Assembly (NCBI GenBank): GCA_035517495.1
Contig: DATIYT010000117.1
Location: forward strand, 1 to 64,000
DNA: 64,000 bases
Reading direction: 5' to 3'
DNA from: DASZHJ01 sp035517495
GTDB lineage: Bacteria; Pseudomonadota; Alphaproteobacteria; ATCC43930; CGMCC-115725
Below are positions 15,697 through 26,569 of this stretch, piece by piece (position 1 is the stretch's first letter; the number at the start of each line of letters is the position of its first letter). Under the pieces are notes generated by a model. That model saw only the letters and a program-made list of their open reading frames with translations, had not been told where the DNA came from and searched no databases. The position numbers and the translations under genes were made by a program.

Positions 15697-18600
15697 TCAC
15701 GATAGCGCCACTTGGCGGGAGGCCGCCATCTGCTCGGCGAGTGCCCGTGCGGCGGGGTAGTCGGTCTTGCCGGTGCCGAGCAGCGGAATGGCGGCGACGA
15801 CAAGGAGCATGCGCGGCACCATCACCTCGGCAATGCCGTGCGCACGGGCGTCCGCGAGCAGGGTGTCGACGTTGGCATCGCGGTTGTCGGTGAGCAGGAC
15901 CACCTGTTCGCCCTTGCGCGTGTCAGGGAGCGAGAGTGCCGCGTGGTGGTGCTCGGGCCAAAGCCGGGCCGCCTGTGCCTCGACGGCCGCGAGCGAAATC
16001 ATCTCGCCGGCGATCTTGGCGAAGCGCTTGGCACGTCCCTTGATGCTGACGTAGCCCTCGCCATCGATGGTGACGATGTCGCCTGTATCGTGCCAGCCCT
16101 CCGGTGTTGGCTGCAGCACACCGGGCACCTCGGTGCGGAGGTAGCCCAGCATCACGTTGGGGCCGCGCACCACCAGCTTCCCGCCCTCGGCAATGCCGTC
16201 AACCGGGTCGAGCCGCGCAGTCACGCCGGGGAGCAGCCGGCCGACGGTACCGGGCTTGTAATGCATGGGCGTGTTGCTGGCGAGTATGGGAGCGGTTTCG
16301 GTGGTGCCGTAACCCTCGAAGATGCGCTTGCCGAAGCGCTCCATCCATTGCCGCCGCGTCTCCTCGCGCACCCGCTCGGCGCCCGCGAAGACATACCGCA
16401 CGCTATAGAAGTCGTAGGGATTGCCCATCCGCGCATAGCCCGCGAGAAAGGTGTCGGTGCCGAAGAGGATCGTTGCGTTCGTGTCGTAGGAAAGCTCGGG
16501 GACGATCCGATAGTGCAACGGGGAGGGATAGAGAAAGGCCTTCACCCCTGAGATCAGCGGAAGGATGGTGCCGCCGGTGAGACCGAATGAATGGAACATG
16601 GGGAGCGCGTTGAAGACGATGTCGGCGGGGCTGAAATCGACGCGCGCGGCGATCTGCTGGCAATTGGCGATGATATTGCGGTGGCTCAGCACCACGCCCT
16701 TGGGTGTTCCCTCGGAACCTGACGTGAACAGCACGACGGCTGGATCTTCGCTTCGCGCGCCCGTGCGCCGGTGCATCCAACGTGCGAACCGGGCGTCGAT
16801 GAGCCCGCGCAGTTGGGCGATTAGCCCGATTCCAGCGCGCACATCCTCCAGGTAAAGAACTCGCCGGCCGGCGCCGATCTCGGCGAGCGCAGCATCGAGC
16901 TTCGCGCGCTCGATGAAGCGGCGCGAAGTAATGATGGTCCTGACCTGCGCCACTTCACAGGCGAGGCGCATGTGATGCGCGCCCGTCGAGTAATTGAGCA
17001 TCGCCGGCACGCGACGGCACGCCACGAGCGCCAGCAAAGTCGCGACGGTGGCATTCGCATTGGGCAGCAGGACGCCCACGTTCTCGAGCGCGCCCGTGGA
17101 CTGCGCCAGGCGGCGCCCCAGTACTTGGCTTGCCACGACGAGCCGGCCGTAAGTGAGCGGCTTCCGCTCGATATCCTCGACGATCGGCCAGTCGCCCCCA
17201 TGGATCGCGCGCGCATCCAGCACCGCCGCGAACAGGGTCTTCGCGGTCTCGGCGGTCTCGAACATCATGGTGGACATGATGTCATAGAGGCGGAGGCCGA
17301 TTTCGCGGCGGCGCTGACGTCCCTTGATTTCGGGCGGCACCTCGATCGAGCGGGGCGGCAGCACGGTGATGGTGATCTTGGGAAACCAATGGAGCCGCAG
17401 CTTGCCCCTGAGGCGCGAGAAGTAGGTGTATTGCGGGCCATCCAGCCGGACCGGCAGGATCTTGGCGTTGGCTTTGTCGGCGATCGTGCCGGGGCCTTCG
17501 TAGATCTTCATGAGTGCGCCGGTGACCGTGAGTCGCCCTTCCGGAAAGATCACGGTCGGCCGCTCCTGCTCGACGGCGCGGATCAGGCTTTTGGTGGCGA
17601 GCGGTTTCATCGGGTCGATCGGGATCGCGTCCACGAGACCGAGGAATGGCCTGACCCACCAGTTTCGTGCCTGCGTGGTGTGGATCGCGAAGGCGGGTCG
17701 GCCCGGTAGGAAGGTGGCGAGCAGCGCGCCGTCGATGAACGAGAGATGGTTTGCCACGATCACGACGCGCGGCCCCGCCTTCGCGACGTTCTCGAGGCCC
17801 TTGACCTCGACGCGGTAGAGCAGCCGCAGCAACACCGAAAGGATCGCCTTGAGCAGCATCCCCGGCAAGAGCCGCAAGACTACGACCGCGGCGGCGGCAT
17901 TGGCGATGCCGACGATCAGAAACACCTGCTGCACCGTGAGGCCGAAATAGAGCATCGGCGCGCTGACGACCGCCGAAAGCACGATGAACAGTGCGTTGAC
18001 GATGTTGTTGGCGGCCACCACGCGCGAGCGATGGCTCTCCTCGGCGCGCGCTTGGATAAGCGCGTAGAGCGGAACCGTGAAGAGGCCGCCCGAGACGGCG
18101 ATCATGAAGAGGTCGCCGACGATGTGCCAACCGCTGGAGGACGCAAGAAAGCCCCAGACGTCGATCAATGTTCCACCCGGTGCCGGGGCCGCGTGCTCGC
18201 TCGCCCAGAAAAGATCGATGATGAAGAGCGTCATTCCGACGGCACCCAGCGGAGCAAGCCGCGCACTCACCTCGCCGCGCAACAGCCGGCCGCACAAAAT
18301 GGCGCCGGCACCGATCCCGATGGAAAACGTCGCGAGAAACAGCGTCTGCACGCTCTCGTCGGCGCCGAGCGTCACCTTGGCGAAGGTCGGGAACTGCGAG
18401 AGGAAGATGGCGCCCACCGCCCAGAACCAGGAAATCGCGATAATCGTGAGCCTGAGGTCGCGACGCGCGCCGACGTGGCGCAGGATCGCCAGCGTCTCGG
18501 TCCAGGGATTCGGATTGATGCGCAGTTCGGGCGCGGCGCGGCCCGCCTTGGGAATGAAGCATGCCGAGACGAAACCGCCGAGCGCAACGACAAGCAGCGC

Positions 18601-19146
18601 CGCCGCCACGATCGCTTCGCCGTGGGGCAAGGTCACCAGAAGGCCCCCGGCGATCACGCCAAGCAAGATCGCGAGGAAGGTGCCGGCTTCGATGAGCGCA
18701 TTTCCGCCCATCAGCTCCTCGGTCGCGAGATGATCGGGAAGGATCGCGTATTTCACCGGACCGAAGAAAGTCGCTTGCACGCCCAGCAACAACAGCACGG
18801 TCAGCTCGAAGACGACGAAGGTCATGCCCTCGAAGGCGAATCCCAGGGCGGCGAGCGCCATCACGCCGACTTCCCAGACCTTGATCCATCGTATGAGTCC
18901 GGATTTCTCGAACTTGTCGGCGACCTGGCCCGCGGTTGCGGAGAATGGGAAATAGGGAAGGATGAAGATTGCCGTCGCGATCGCGACAACGACCTTGGTG
19001 ACGTCGGGGTCCGCGAAGGCGCGGTAGGTCACCAGGGTTACAAGTGCCGTCTTAAGCAGATTGTCGTTTACCGCACCCAGGAACTGCGTGATGAACAACG
19101 GCAGCAGGCGCCGGCTCTGAAGGAGATGCAGTTGCGTCTCGGCCAT
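15697..19146 (-). CDS. Fused MFS transporter / lysophospholipid acyltransferase / acyl-ACP synthetase (LplT-Aas type)
   Basis: The 1149-residue inner-membrane protein has three parts. Residues 1 to about 410 form a 12-helix MFS module like the lysophospholipid flippase LplT (begins LFITQFLGAVNDNLLKTAL). About 430-620 is a PlsC acyltransferase with the H-x4-D motif NHLSFID and FPEGRLT. About 640-1149 is an AMP-dependent acyl-activating enzyme with LFTSGSEGTPKGV and GYGTTETAP. Together they would import lysophospholipid, activate a fatty acid and re-acylate the lipid. In enterobacteria LplT and Aas are separate genes. It lies 14 bases after tetR, probably in one operon. Confidence 0.92.
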   Translation of the reverse strand: MAETQLHLLQSRRLLPLFITQFLGAVNDNLLKTALVTLVTYRAFADPDVTKVVVAIATAIFILPYFPFSATAGQVADKFEKSGLIRWIKVWEVGVMALAALGFAFEGMTFVVFELTVLLLLGVQATFFGPVKYAILPDHLATEELMGGNALIEAGTFLAILLGVIAGGLLVTLPHGEAIVAAALLVVALGGFVSACFIPKAGRAAPELRINPNPWTETLAILRHVGARRDLRLTIIAISWFWAVGAIFLSQFPTFAKVTLGADESVQTLFLATFSIGIGAGAILCGRLLRGEVSARLAPLGAVGMTLFIIDLFWASEHAAPAPGGTLIDVWGFLASSSGWHIVGDLFMIAVSGGLFTVPLYALIQARAEESHRSRVVAANNIVNALFIVLSAVVSAPMLYFGLTVQQVFLIVGIANAAAAVVVLRLLPGMLLKAILSVLLRLLYRVEVKGLENVAKAGPRVVIVANHLSFIDGALLATFLPGRPAFAIHTTQARNWWVRPFLGLVDAIPIDPMKPLATKSLIRAVEQERPTVIFPEGRLTVTGALMKIYEGPGTIADKANAKILPVRLDGPQYTYFSRLRGKLRLHWFPKITITVLPPRSIEVPPEIKGRQRRREIGLRLYDIMSTMMFETAETAKTLFAAVLDARAIHGGDWPIVEDIERKPLTYGRLVVASQVLGRRLAQSTGALENVGVLLPNANATVATLLALVACRRVPAMLNYSTGAHHMRLACEVAQVRTIITSRRFIERAKLDAALAEIGAGRRVLYLEDVRAGIGLIAQLRGLIDARFARWMHRRTGARSEDPAVVLFTSGSEGTPKGVVLSHRNIIANCQQIAARVDFSPADIVFNALPMFHSFGLTGGTILPLISGVKAFLYPSPLHYRIVPELSYDTNATILFGTDTFLAGYARMGNPYDFYSVRYVFAGAERVREETRRQWMERFGKRIFEGYGTTETAPILASNTPMHYKPGTVGRLLPGVTARLDPVDGIAEGGKLVVRGPNVMLGYLRTEVPGVLQPTPEGWHDTGDIVTIDGEGYVSIKGRAKRFAKIAGEMISLAAVEAQAARLWPEHHHAALSLPDTRKGEQVVLLTDNRDANVDTLLADARAHGIAEVMVPRMLLVVAAIPLLGTGKTDYPAARALAEQMAASRQVALS

Positions 19147-19160
19147 GATGGTCCTCTATG

Positions 19161-19727
19161 TTAACTGGCGAGGGCGCGCCAGCAGGCATCGGCGAGGGTT
19201 TGTGCGAGCGGCAGCAATGGCCCCGGCAGACGGCCATAGGCCATGAAAGTCGCGGGTTGCAGGATCAGTCCGAAAACGAAGGCTGTCGCGAGGTCGGGGT
19301 CGCGCCGAGGGATTTCCCGATTGTCCATCGCCTGCATGATGATCTGGCGCACCACCTCGACCGGCGTTCCCTTGACGAGAGTGAGTCGCGGCATCGAGTG
19401 GTGCTGCACCAGCAGCAGGAATTGGAACAGCACGGGATCGCCGTCGAAAATGCGGGCGCATTCCTCGACCATCGCGGTGATCTTGGCGCGAACGCCCGGC
19501 TGCTCCGCCGCAAGCGTGCGCAGCCGCTGAGCAAAGGCGAGGTAGTGGCGCTCGAACAGCGCGTGGATGAGCTCGTCCTTGCCGCGATAGTGGCGATAGA
19601 GCGCGCCCTCAGCGACGCCGCTCGAACCCGCGATGTCGCGAATGGTCGTGTCGCTCACGCCCTTGGCGACGAAGAGCCGCATGGCGCTGCGCTCGATCCG
19701 TTCGCGAGTGGGGGTGCCGTCTCGCAT
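19161..19727 (-). CDS. TetR/AcrR family transcriptional repressor
   Basis: The chosen ATG at 19727 gives 188 residues starting MRDGTPTRERIERSAMRLFVAKGVSDTTIRDIAGSSGVAEGALYRHYRGKDELIHALF, a full TetR helix-turn-helix. The longer frame would run through the palindrome upstream, so it is rejected. The C-terminal ligand domain is unspecific. The gene precedes the LplT-Aas fusion on the same strand, and an 18-base palindrome lies 33 bases upstream. It probably represses itself and the phospholipid-remodelling gene in response to a lipid-like ligand. The ligand is unknown. Confidence 0.93.
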   Translation of the reverse strand: MRDGTPTRERIERSAMRLFVAKGVSDTTIRDIAGSSGVAEGALYRHYRGKDELIHALFERHYLAFAQRLRTLAAEQPGVRAKITAMVEECARIFDGDPVLFQFLLLVQHHSMPRLTLVKGTPVEVVRQIIMQAMDNREIPRRDPDLATAFVFGLILQPATFMAYGRLPGPLLPLAQTLADACWRALAS

Positions 19728-19760
19728 GGGATTTGTTTTCCTCGCGCGCCATAGAAGGAA

Positions 19761-19778
19761 TGAGTGAACGATCACTCA
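19761..19778. promoter_or_regulatory. Palindromic operator upstream of the TetR gene
   Basis: TGAGTGA (19761-19767) and TCACTCA (19772-19778) form a perfect 7-base inverted repeat around ACGA. Size and symmetry are those of TetR-family sites, and the position 33 bases upstream of the regulator start fits autoregulation. The link to this TetR is inferred from position only. Confidence 0.75.
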
Positions 19779-19843
19779 CTTAAATAATCTCGCGAATGCC
19801 AGCCGTCAAGGGGCTTTTGCTCCGTGGTAAAAAACTTGGAAAT

Positions 19844-20134
19844 TCAGCGCGTTACCTGCACCGTCTCGCGCTCGCTGAAATCCGGGCTGCCGTCGTCCGC
19901 TGCAGGATGGCGCCCAACTGCGCGCACAACCGCAAGCGATGGGCCGCGGCGGCAAGCAGCCTCGCCCGCGTCAAGGGCGTCCGACGTCCCGATCAGCAGC
20001 GCCTCTACACTGCCGTCGCGGCGATTGCGGACCCAGCCACGCAAGCTGAGCCGACGCGCCTGGCGCGACACAAAGGCTCGGAATCCCACGCCCTGCACGC
20101 GTCCCTCGATGACCAGGCGGATCGCGTCGGCCAT
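19844..20134 (-). CDS. acyP: Acylphosphatase
   Basis: This 96-residue cytoplasmic enzyme hydrolyses carboxyl-phosphate bonds of acylphosphates. The catalytic signatures are present: GRVQGVGFRAFV, with the phosphate-binding Arg at about residue 18, and GWVRNRRDGSVEA with the catalytic Asn. Length is normal. It starts four bases after the pccA stop, so it is the last gene of the pccB-pccA-acyP unit. Acylphosphatase next to a biotin carboxylase gene occurs in other proteobacteria, but its role there is unclear. Confidence 0.94.
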   Translation of the reverse strand: MADAIRLVIEGRVQGVGFRAFVSRQARRLSLRGWVRNRRDGSVEALLIGTSDALDAGEAACRRGPSLAVVRAVGRHPAADDGSPDFSERETVQVTR

Positions 20135-20138
20135 GGGC

Positions 20139-22121
<1,983 letters not shown>

Positions 22122-22128
22122 GCGCCGG

Positions 22129-23661
22129 TCACAGCGGGATGTTGTCGTGCTTTTTCCAGGGATTCTCCAACCGCTTCTCCGCCAACATGGCGAGCGCGCG
22201 GCAGAGCCGCCGCCGCGTGCCGTGCGGCGTTATCACGTCGTCGATGAAGCCGCGCGATCCCGCGACGAAGGGATTGGCGAATTTCTCGCGGTACTCCTCG
22301 GTGCGCGCCTCGATCTTGGCGGGGTCGCCGAGATCGCCGCGGAAGATGATCTCGACCGCGCCCTTTGGGCCCATCACCGCAATCTCGGCCGAGGGCCAGG
22401 CATAATTGAGGTCGCCGCGCAGGTGCTTGGAGCTCATGACGTCATAGGCGCCGCCATAGGCCTTGCGCGTGATCACCGTCACCTTCGGCACCGTCGCCTC
22501 GGCATAAGCGAAGAGCAGCTTCGCGCCGTGCTTGATGATGCCGCCGTATTCCTGCGCTGTCCCCGGAAGGAATCCCGGCACATCGACGAAAGTCACGATC
22601 GGAATATTGAAGCAGTCGCAGAAACGCACGAACCGCGCGCCTTTTCGCGCGCTGTCGATGTCGAGGCAACCCGCCAGCACCATCGGCTGATTGGCGACGA
22701 TGCCGACCGGCGAACCGCCCAGGCGCGCGAAGCCCACCAAGATGTTCTTGGCGAATTCGGGCTGCAGCTCGAAGAATTCTCCCTCGTCCGCGACTTTCTC
22801 GATCAGCTCCAGCATGTCGTAGGGCTTGTTGGGATTGGTCGGTATCAGGGTGTCAAGCGAGAGCTCGAGGCGGTCGACCGGGTCGGCGGTGGGGCGGGTG
22901 GGCGGCTTCCCGCGGTTGTTGGAGGGGAGAAACCCGAGGAAGCGCCGCAATTGCAGCAAGGCCTCGACGTCGTTCGGAAACGCCAAGTCGGCAACGCCTG
23001 AGCGCTCCGTGTGCGTGCGTGCGCCGCCCAATTCCTCCTGCGTGACCGTTTCGTGAGTCACGGTTTTCACGACCTCGGGCCCCGTGACGAACATGTAGGA
23101 GCTGTCTTGCACCATGAAGATAAAATCGGTCATCGCCGGCGAATAGACGGCGCCGCCCGCGCACGGCCCCATGATCAGCGAGATTTGCGGCACCACGCCC
23201 GAGGCCAGCACGTTGCGCTGAAACACCTCGGCATAGCCCGCTAGCGAAGCGACGCCATCTTGGATGCGCGCGCCGCCGCTGTCGTTCAGGCCGATCACGG
23301 GCGCGCCCACTTTCATCGCCTGGTCCATGATCTTGCATATCTTCTCGGCGTGCGCCTCGCTGAGACTGCCGCCGAACACTGTGAAATCTTGGCTGAAGAC
23401 GAAGACGAGCCGGCCGTTGACCGTGCCGTATCCAGTGACCACGCCGTCGCCCGGCACCTTCTGTTCGCCCATGCCGAAGTCGTGGCTGCGGTGCTCGACG
23501 AACATGCCCCATTCCTCGAAGGAATTTGGGTCGAGCAGCAGCTCGATGCGTTCGCGCGCGGTAAGCTTGCCCTTGGCGTGCTGAGCTTCGATGCGCTTCA
23601 AGCCGCCGCCCAGCGCTGCCGCGTGTCGCTTCTCCTCGAGCCGGCGCAGAATGTCATTCAT
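22129..23661 (-). CDS. pccB: Propionyl-CoA carboxylase carboxyltransferase (beta) subunit
   Basis: The 510-residue protein matches PccB in length and motifs: GKLTARERIELLLDPNSFEEWGMFVEHRSHDFGM, then NDSGGARIQDGVASLAGYAEVF, and the second crotonase-like half with VDVPGFLPGTAQEYGGIIKHGAKLLFAYAEATVPK. It transfers the carboxyl group from biotin to propionyl-CoA. GVASLAGYAEVF and the 510-residue length separate it from the methylcrotonyl subunit at 45503. It is the promoter-proximal gene of the pcc unit. The 76-base gap upstream holds no clear motif. Confidence 0.95.
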   Translation of the reverse strand: MNDILRRLEEKRHAAALGGGLKRIEAQHAKGKLTARERIELLLDPNSFEEWGMFVEHRSHDFGMGEQKVPGDGVVTGYGTVNGRLVFVFSQDFTVFGGSLSEAHAEKICKIMDQAMKVGAPVIGLNDSGGARIQDGVASLAGYAEVFQRNVLASGVVPQISLIMGPCAGGAVYSPAMTDFIFMVQDSSYMFVTGPEVVKTVTHETVTQEELGGARTHTERSGVADLAFPNDVEALLQLRRFLGFLPSNNRGKPPTRPTADPVDRLELSLDTLIPTNPNKPYDMLELIEKVADEGEFFELQPEFAKNILVGFARLGGSPVGIVANQPMVLAGCLDIDSARKGARFVRFCDCFNIPIVTFVDVPGFLPGTAQEYGGIIKHGAKLLFAYAEATVPKVTVITRKAYGGAYDVMSSKHLRGDLNYAWPSAEIAVMGPKGAVEIIFRGDLGDPAKIEARTEEYREKFANPFVAGSRGFIDDVITPHGTRRRLCRALAMLAEKRLENPWKKHDNIPL

Positions 23662-23737
23662 CCCTCGGCGCCCCCAATTAGTCGCTAAGCTTCGGGCGGA
23701 GATAGCAGGTTCGGGGGAGGGGCGCCAGTCCCCGGCG

Positions 23738-24430
23738 CTAGTCCAGCAGCCGAACGAACGCCTCCGCGAGGGCGATCTCGGCTTGCAGCTCGCGGCGGCG
23801 ACGGGTCTGCTCGGGGTCCTCGCCCCAACGTTCGATCTCGAAGCTTTGCTCCAGCTCGGCTGCGGCGAACGCGGCGTCGGCGCCGAGCCTGCCTTCGATC
23901 AGGGCGAGCGCCAGCACCAGCGAACCACAAGCGGCGGTGGCGAAGTGGAGTGCCGCGAGGCGGTGGGTGTCGTAGGCGGCGACGGCGGCGGCGAGCGCGG
24001 TCAAAGTCGCGGCCGGTTGCTCGGCCGGCAATATGCCGGAGGTCACGAGGAGCGGGGCATCGAAACGCAAAGTCGCCCAGTCGACCAGGGGTTGCCAGGC
24101 CTCATGCTGGCGCCGCACCAACTCGGGCGGTGTCTCCGCACGGTAGCAGACGAGATCGGTCGCCGCGTATTTCGCGACTTCGGCGATCACGGCGCCGCGG
24201 CGCGGCTGCACCAGGTCGAGCGCGATGCTGGCGAGCCGGGTCAAGCCGAGGCTGCGCAAGTCCACGGTCTCGCCTTGCGCCATCCACTCTTCGGCGATGC
24301 CTTGAGCGAGGCGGCGGCTCGGCACCACCAGCGGCTGTTTCGCGGGCGTGCGCACGGGCTTGCCGTCCAGCGTAACGCGAAAGCCGTCCTCGCGCGTCGC
24401 GACTTCGGCGTTTTTATAGAATCGCCGCAT
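23738..24430 (-). CDS. ATP12-family F1-ATPase assembly chaperone
   Basis: This 230-residue protein starts RRFYKNAEVATREDGFRVTLDGKPVRTPAKQPLVVPSRRLAQGIAEEW, the ATP12 signature, and later has the family block DLVCYRAETPPELVRRQHEAWQPLVDW. ATP12 binds the alpha subunit of F1 before assembly in mitochondria and is kept in alphaproteobacteria, so it is also a good lineage marker. It lies four bases after the pseudouridine synthase gene and before pccB. This neighbourhood, rluC-ATP12, is frequent in alphaproteobacteria. Confidence 0.95.
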   Translation of the reverse strand: MRRFYKNAEVATREDGFRVTLDGKPVRTPAKQPLVVPSRRLAQGIAEEWMAQGETVDLRSLGLTRLASIALDLVQPRRGAVIAEVAKYAATDLVCYRAETPPELVRRQHEAWQPLVDWATLRFDAPLLVTSGILPAEQPAATLTALAAAVAAYDTHRLAALHFATAACGSLVLALALIEGRLGADAAFAAAELEQSFEIERWGEDPEQTRRRRELQAEIALAEAFVRLLD

Positions 24431-24434
24431 CCCC

Positions 24435-25442
24435 TCAGTCGTCCTCGAACACGCCCTTGCCCTCGGATTCCTCGAAGCCGAAGAAGCGCCAGGTAGCCTT
24501 CATGTGGGGCGGCAGCGGCGCTGTGATGCTGAGCTCGCTTCCATCCGCGCGCGGCAGGATCAGGGTGCGGGCGTGCAGGTGCAGCTTGCGCGGCTCGGGC
24601 ACGCCCTCGGGGCGAGACGCGGAACCGCCGTACTTGCCGTCGCCCAGGATCGGTGTTCCCAGCGCCACGCAATGGGCGCGGATTTGATGCGTGCGCCCGG
24701 TGATCGGCATGAGCGCCAGCCAAGAGACCTTGGCGCCCGCATGTGTTACCACCCGATAGCGCGTAACGGCGGGCTTGCCTTCATCCTCGTCGGGGGTGAC
24801 ACGCTCGCCGAGGCGGCCCGGCAGCTTTGCGAGCGCCAGGTTCACCGTACCCTCGCGCGGCTTCGGCAAGCCCACCACCGCCGCCCAGTAAATCTTGCGC
24901 GTGGTCTTGGTGCGGAAGGTGGCGGCGAGGCGGGCCGCGGCGGCGGCGCTGCGTGCGAGCACGAGCACGCCACTGGTGTCGCGGTCGAGTCGATGCACCA
25001 GACGCGGCCGCTCGGGTGCATCAAAGCGCAGCGCGTCCAGCAGCCCGTCGAGATGGCGCTCCATGCCGGTGCCGCCCTGCACGGCGAGTCCCGCCGGCTT
25101 GTTGATGGCGATCAGCTCGGCATCGCGGTAGAGGACGGCCGACTGCAGCAACTTTGTCTCGGTCGCGCTCGGCGCGGCAGACCGCGTCGGGATCGTGACG
25201 GACTCGGGCGTGCCGAGCGGCGGCACGCGCACGGTCTGGCCCGGCTGCACTCGGTCGCTCGCCTGGGCGCGCCTGCCATCGAGGCGCACTTGCCCTGTCC
25301 GCAACAATTTCTCGAGCCGGCCGTGGGTCAGTGCCGGAAAGTGCCGCTTGAACCAGCGGTCCAGCCTGATATCCCCGTCGCCGGCCGCGACGGACAGGAA
25401 TCGCACGCCTCGATCGGGCGGGGTTGATGCCTCGCTGCTCAT
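24435..25442 (-). CDS. rluC: RluA/RluC-family 23S rRNA pseudouridine synthase
   Basis: About 335 residues carry an N-terminal S4 RNA-binding domain (RLDRWFKRHFPALTHGRLEKLLRTGQVRLDG) and the catalytic RluA motif RLVHRLDRDTSGVLVLARS with the active-site Asp. The enzyme isomerises uridines in 23S rRNA. RluC is the likeliest family member because of the S4 domain and length, but the exact target sites cannot be told from sequence alone. The ATG at 25442 is preferred; an in-frame GTG at 25454 is possible. ATP12 follows after four bases. Confidence 0.9.
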   Translation of the reverse strand: MSSEASTPPDRGVRFLSVAAGDGDIRLDRWFKRHFPALTHGRLEKLLRTGQVRLDGRRAQASDRVQPGQTVRVPPLGTPESVTIPTRSAAPSATETKLLQSAVLYRDAELIAINKPAGLAVQGGTGMERHLDGLLDALRFDAPERPRLVHRLDRDTSGVLVLARSAAAAARLAATFRTKTTRKIYWAAVVGLPKPREGTVNLALAKLPGRLGERVTPDEDEGKPAVTRYRVVTHAGAKVSWLALMPITGRTHQIRAHCVALGTPILGDGKYGGSASRPEGVPEPRKLHLHARTLILPRADGSELSITAPLPPHMKATWRFFGFEESEGKGVFEDD

Positions 25443-25578
25443 GGGGATACGCACCTGTTTCCGGTGCGCATCCTATTACCAAGGAAAGCCGTTTGCACGG
25501 CAGATGAGGCGTCGATGGACGCAAACGCGCTCAGATCACAAATCCGCGTATTTCACCAAGAGCCGCAATGCGGCAAGG

Positions 25579-26523
25579 CTAGCTTTGGTCGAGCCTCGCT
25601 CCGAATGTACGGAGATATTTCATTCCGGTATCGACCATGAGGGTGGCAATCGTCGCGTCGGGGCCCATTTGCTGCGCTACTCGCAGTGCCGCGACGACGT
25701 TGGCGCCCGTCGATGTGCCGACGAAAATCCCCTCTTCCCGCGCGAGGCGGAGCGCCATTTTCATGGCGTCCTCGGTAGAAACGCGCTCGATCTGATCGGG
25801 GACGCCGGAATCCCAGAGCGGCGGGACAAAGCCGATCCCGATTCCGTCGATCATGTGCGCGCCCGGCGCGCCTCCGGACAGGACCGGCGATTCCGCGGGC
25901 TCCACGGCGACGATCCGAATTTTCCGATTGTGACGGCGGAGCGTTTCGGCATTCCCGCGGAGAGAGGCGGCAGTGCCCACGCACTGGACGAAGCCGTTGA
26001 TGTGGCCTTCCGTTTGAGCCCAGATTTCGGCCCCCATTTTTTGGTAGGCCGTTAGCTGGTCGGGATTGTCAAGCTGATTGGTCCAGAATCCGCCGGTTTC
26101 TTTCACGATCTCGGCCGCGGCCGCTATCATGGACCGAAACAGCTCCTGCGTCATGCGGCCGCCGTCGCTGGGAATCACTTTCAGTCTTGCGCCCAATATC
26201 CGCATATGGTCGAGCTTTTCGCGGGTGAAGGCATCGGAGGACACGATGTGCAACGGGTATCCCTTGACCGCGCAAACCAGCGAGAGCGATACGCCGGTGC
26301 TGCCGCCGGTGTATTCGACGACGGCGCCGCCCGGTGCGAGGCGCCCGTCCGCCTCGGCGGCTTCGATCATGGCGAGCGCCATGCGGTCTTTCATGCCGCC
26401 CGTGGGATTCTCGCTCTCGATCTTCAGCAGAATGCGGGCGCCGTTTCCGGGCACGACGTTGCGTAGCGGCAGGAGCGGGGTGTTGCCGATCCGCTCGAGG
26501 ATGTTTCGCGGCGAGCCTCTCAT
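25579..26523 (-). CDS. Cysteine-synthase-like PLP enzyme (fold type II)
   Basis: The 314-residue protein has the PLP lysine in NPTGGMKDRMALAMIEAA and the substrate-loop position GGSTGVSLSLV, with a C-terminal GTSTGANVVAALRVA phosphate-binding stretch. It resembles O-acetylserine sulfhydrylase and cystathionine beta-synthase catalytic cores. The asparagine loop is changed, TGGST instead of the TSGNT usual in cysteine synthase, which argues for a different nucleophile or amino substrate. It is transcribed divergently from a MarR regulator 46 bases away. The function beyond a beta-replacement or elimination reaction is not known. Confidence 0.85.
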   Translation of the reverse strand: MRGSPRNILERIGNTPLLPLRNVVPGNGARILLKIESENPTGGMKDRMALAMIEAAEADGRLAPGGAVVEYTGGSTGVSLSLVCAVKGYPLHIVSSDAFTREKLDHMRILGARLKVIPSDGGRMTQELFRSMIAAAAEIVKETGGFWTNQLDNPDQLTAYQKMGAEIWAQTEGHINGFVQCVGTAASLRGNAETLRRHNRKIRIVAVEPAESPVLSGGAPGAHMIDGIGIGFVPPLWDSGVPDQIERVSTEDAMKMALRLAREEGIFVGTSTGANVVAALRVAQQMGPDATIATLMVDTGMKYLRTFGARLDQS

Positions 26524-26550
26524 GTCGCATGCCCTATTTCATATCAACTC

Positions 26551-26564
26551 TGTGTAGATACATA
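26551..26564. promoter_or_regulatory. Imperfect inverted repeat between the PLP enzyme and marR
   Basis: TGTGTA-GA-TACATA (26551-26564) has 5 of 6 paired positions and lies in the 46-base divergent intergenic gap, just upstream of the marR ATG. It is a plausible MarR operator that would control both directions. It is short, so chance cannot be excluded. Confidence 0.45.
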
Positions 26565-26569
26565 TACCC

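Noticed and set aside
17746..19164. 472-codon open frame on the + strand
   Set aside because: Antisense to the MFS part of the LplT-Aas fusion; repetitive Arg/Asp/Glu composition of a shadow frame.
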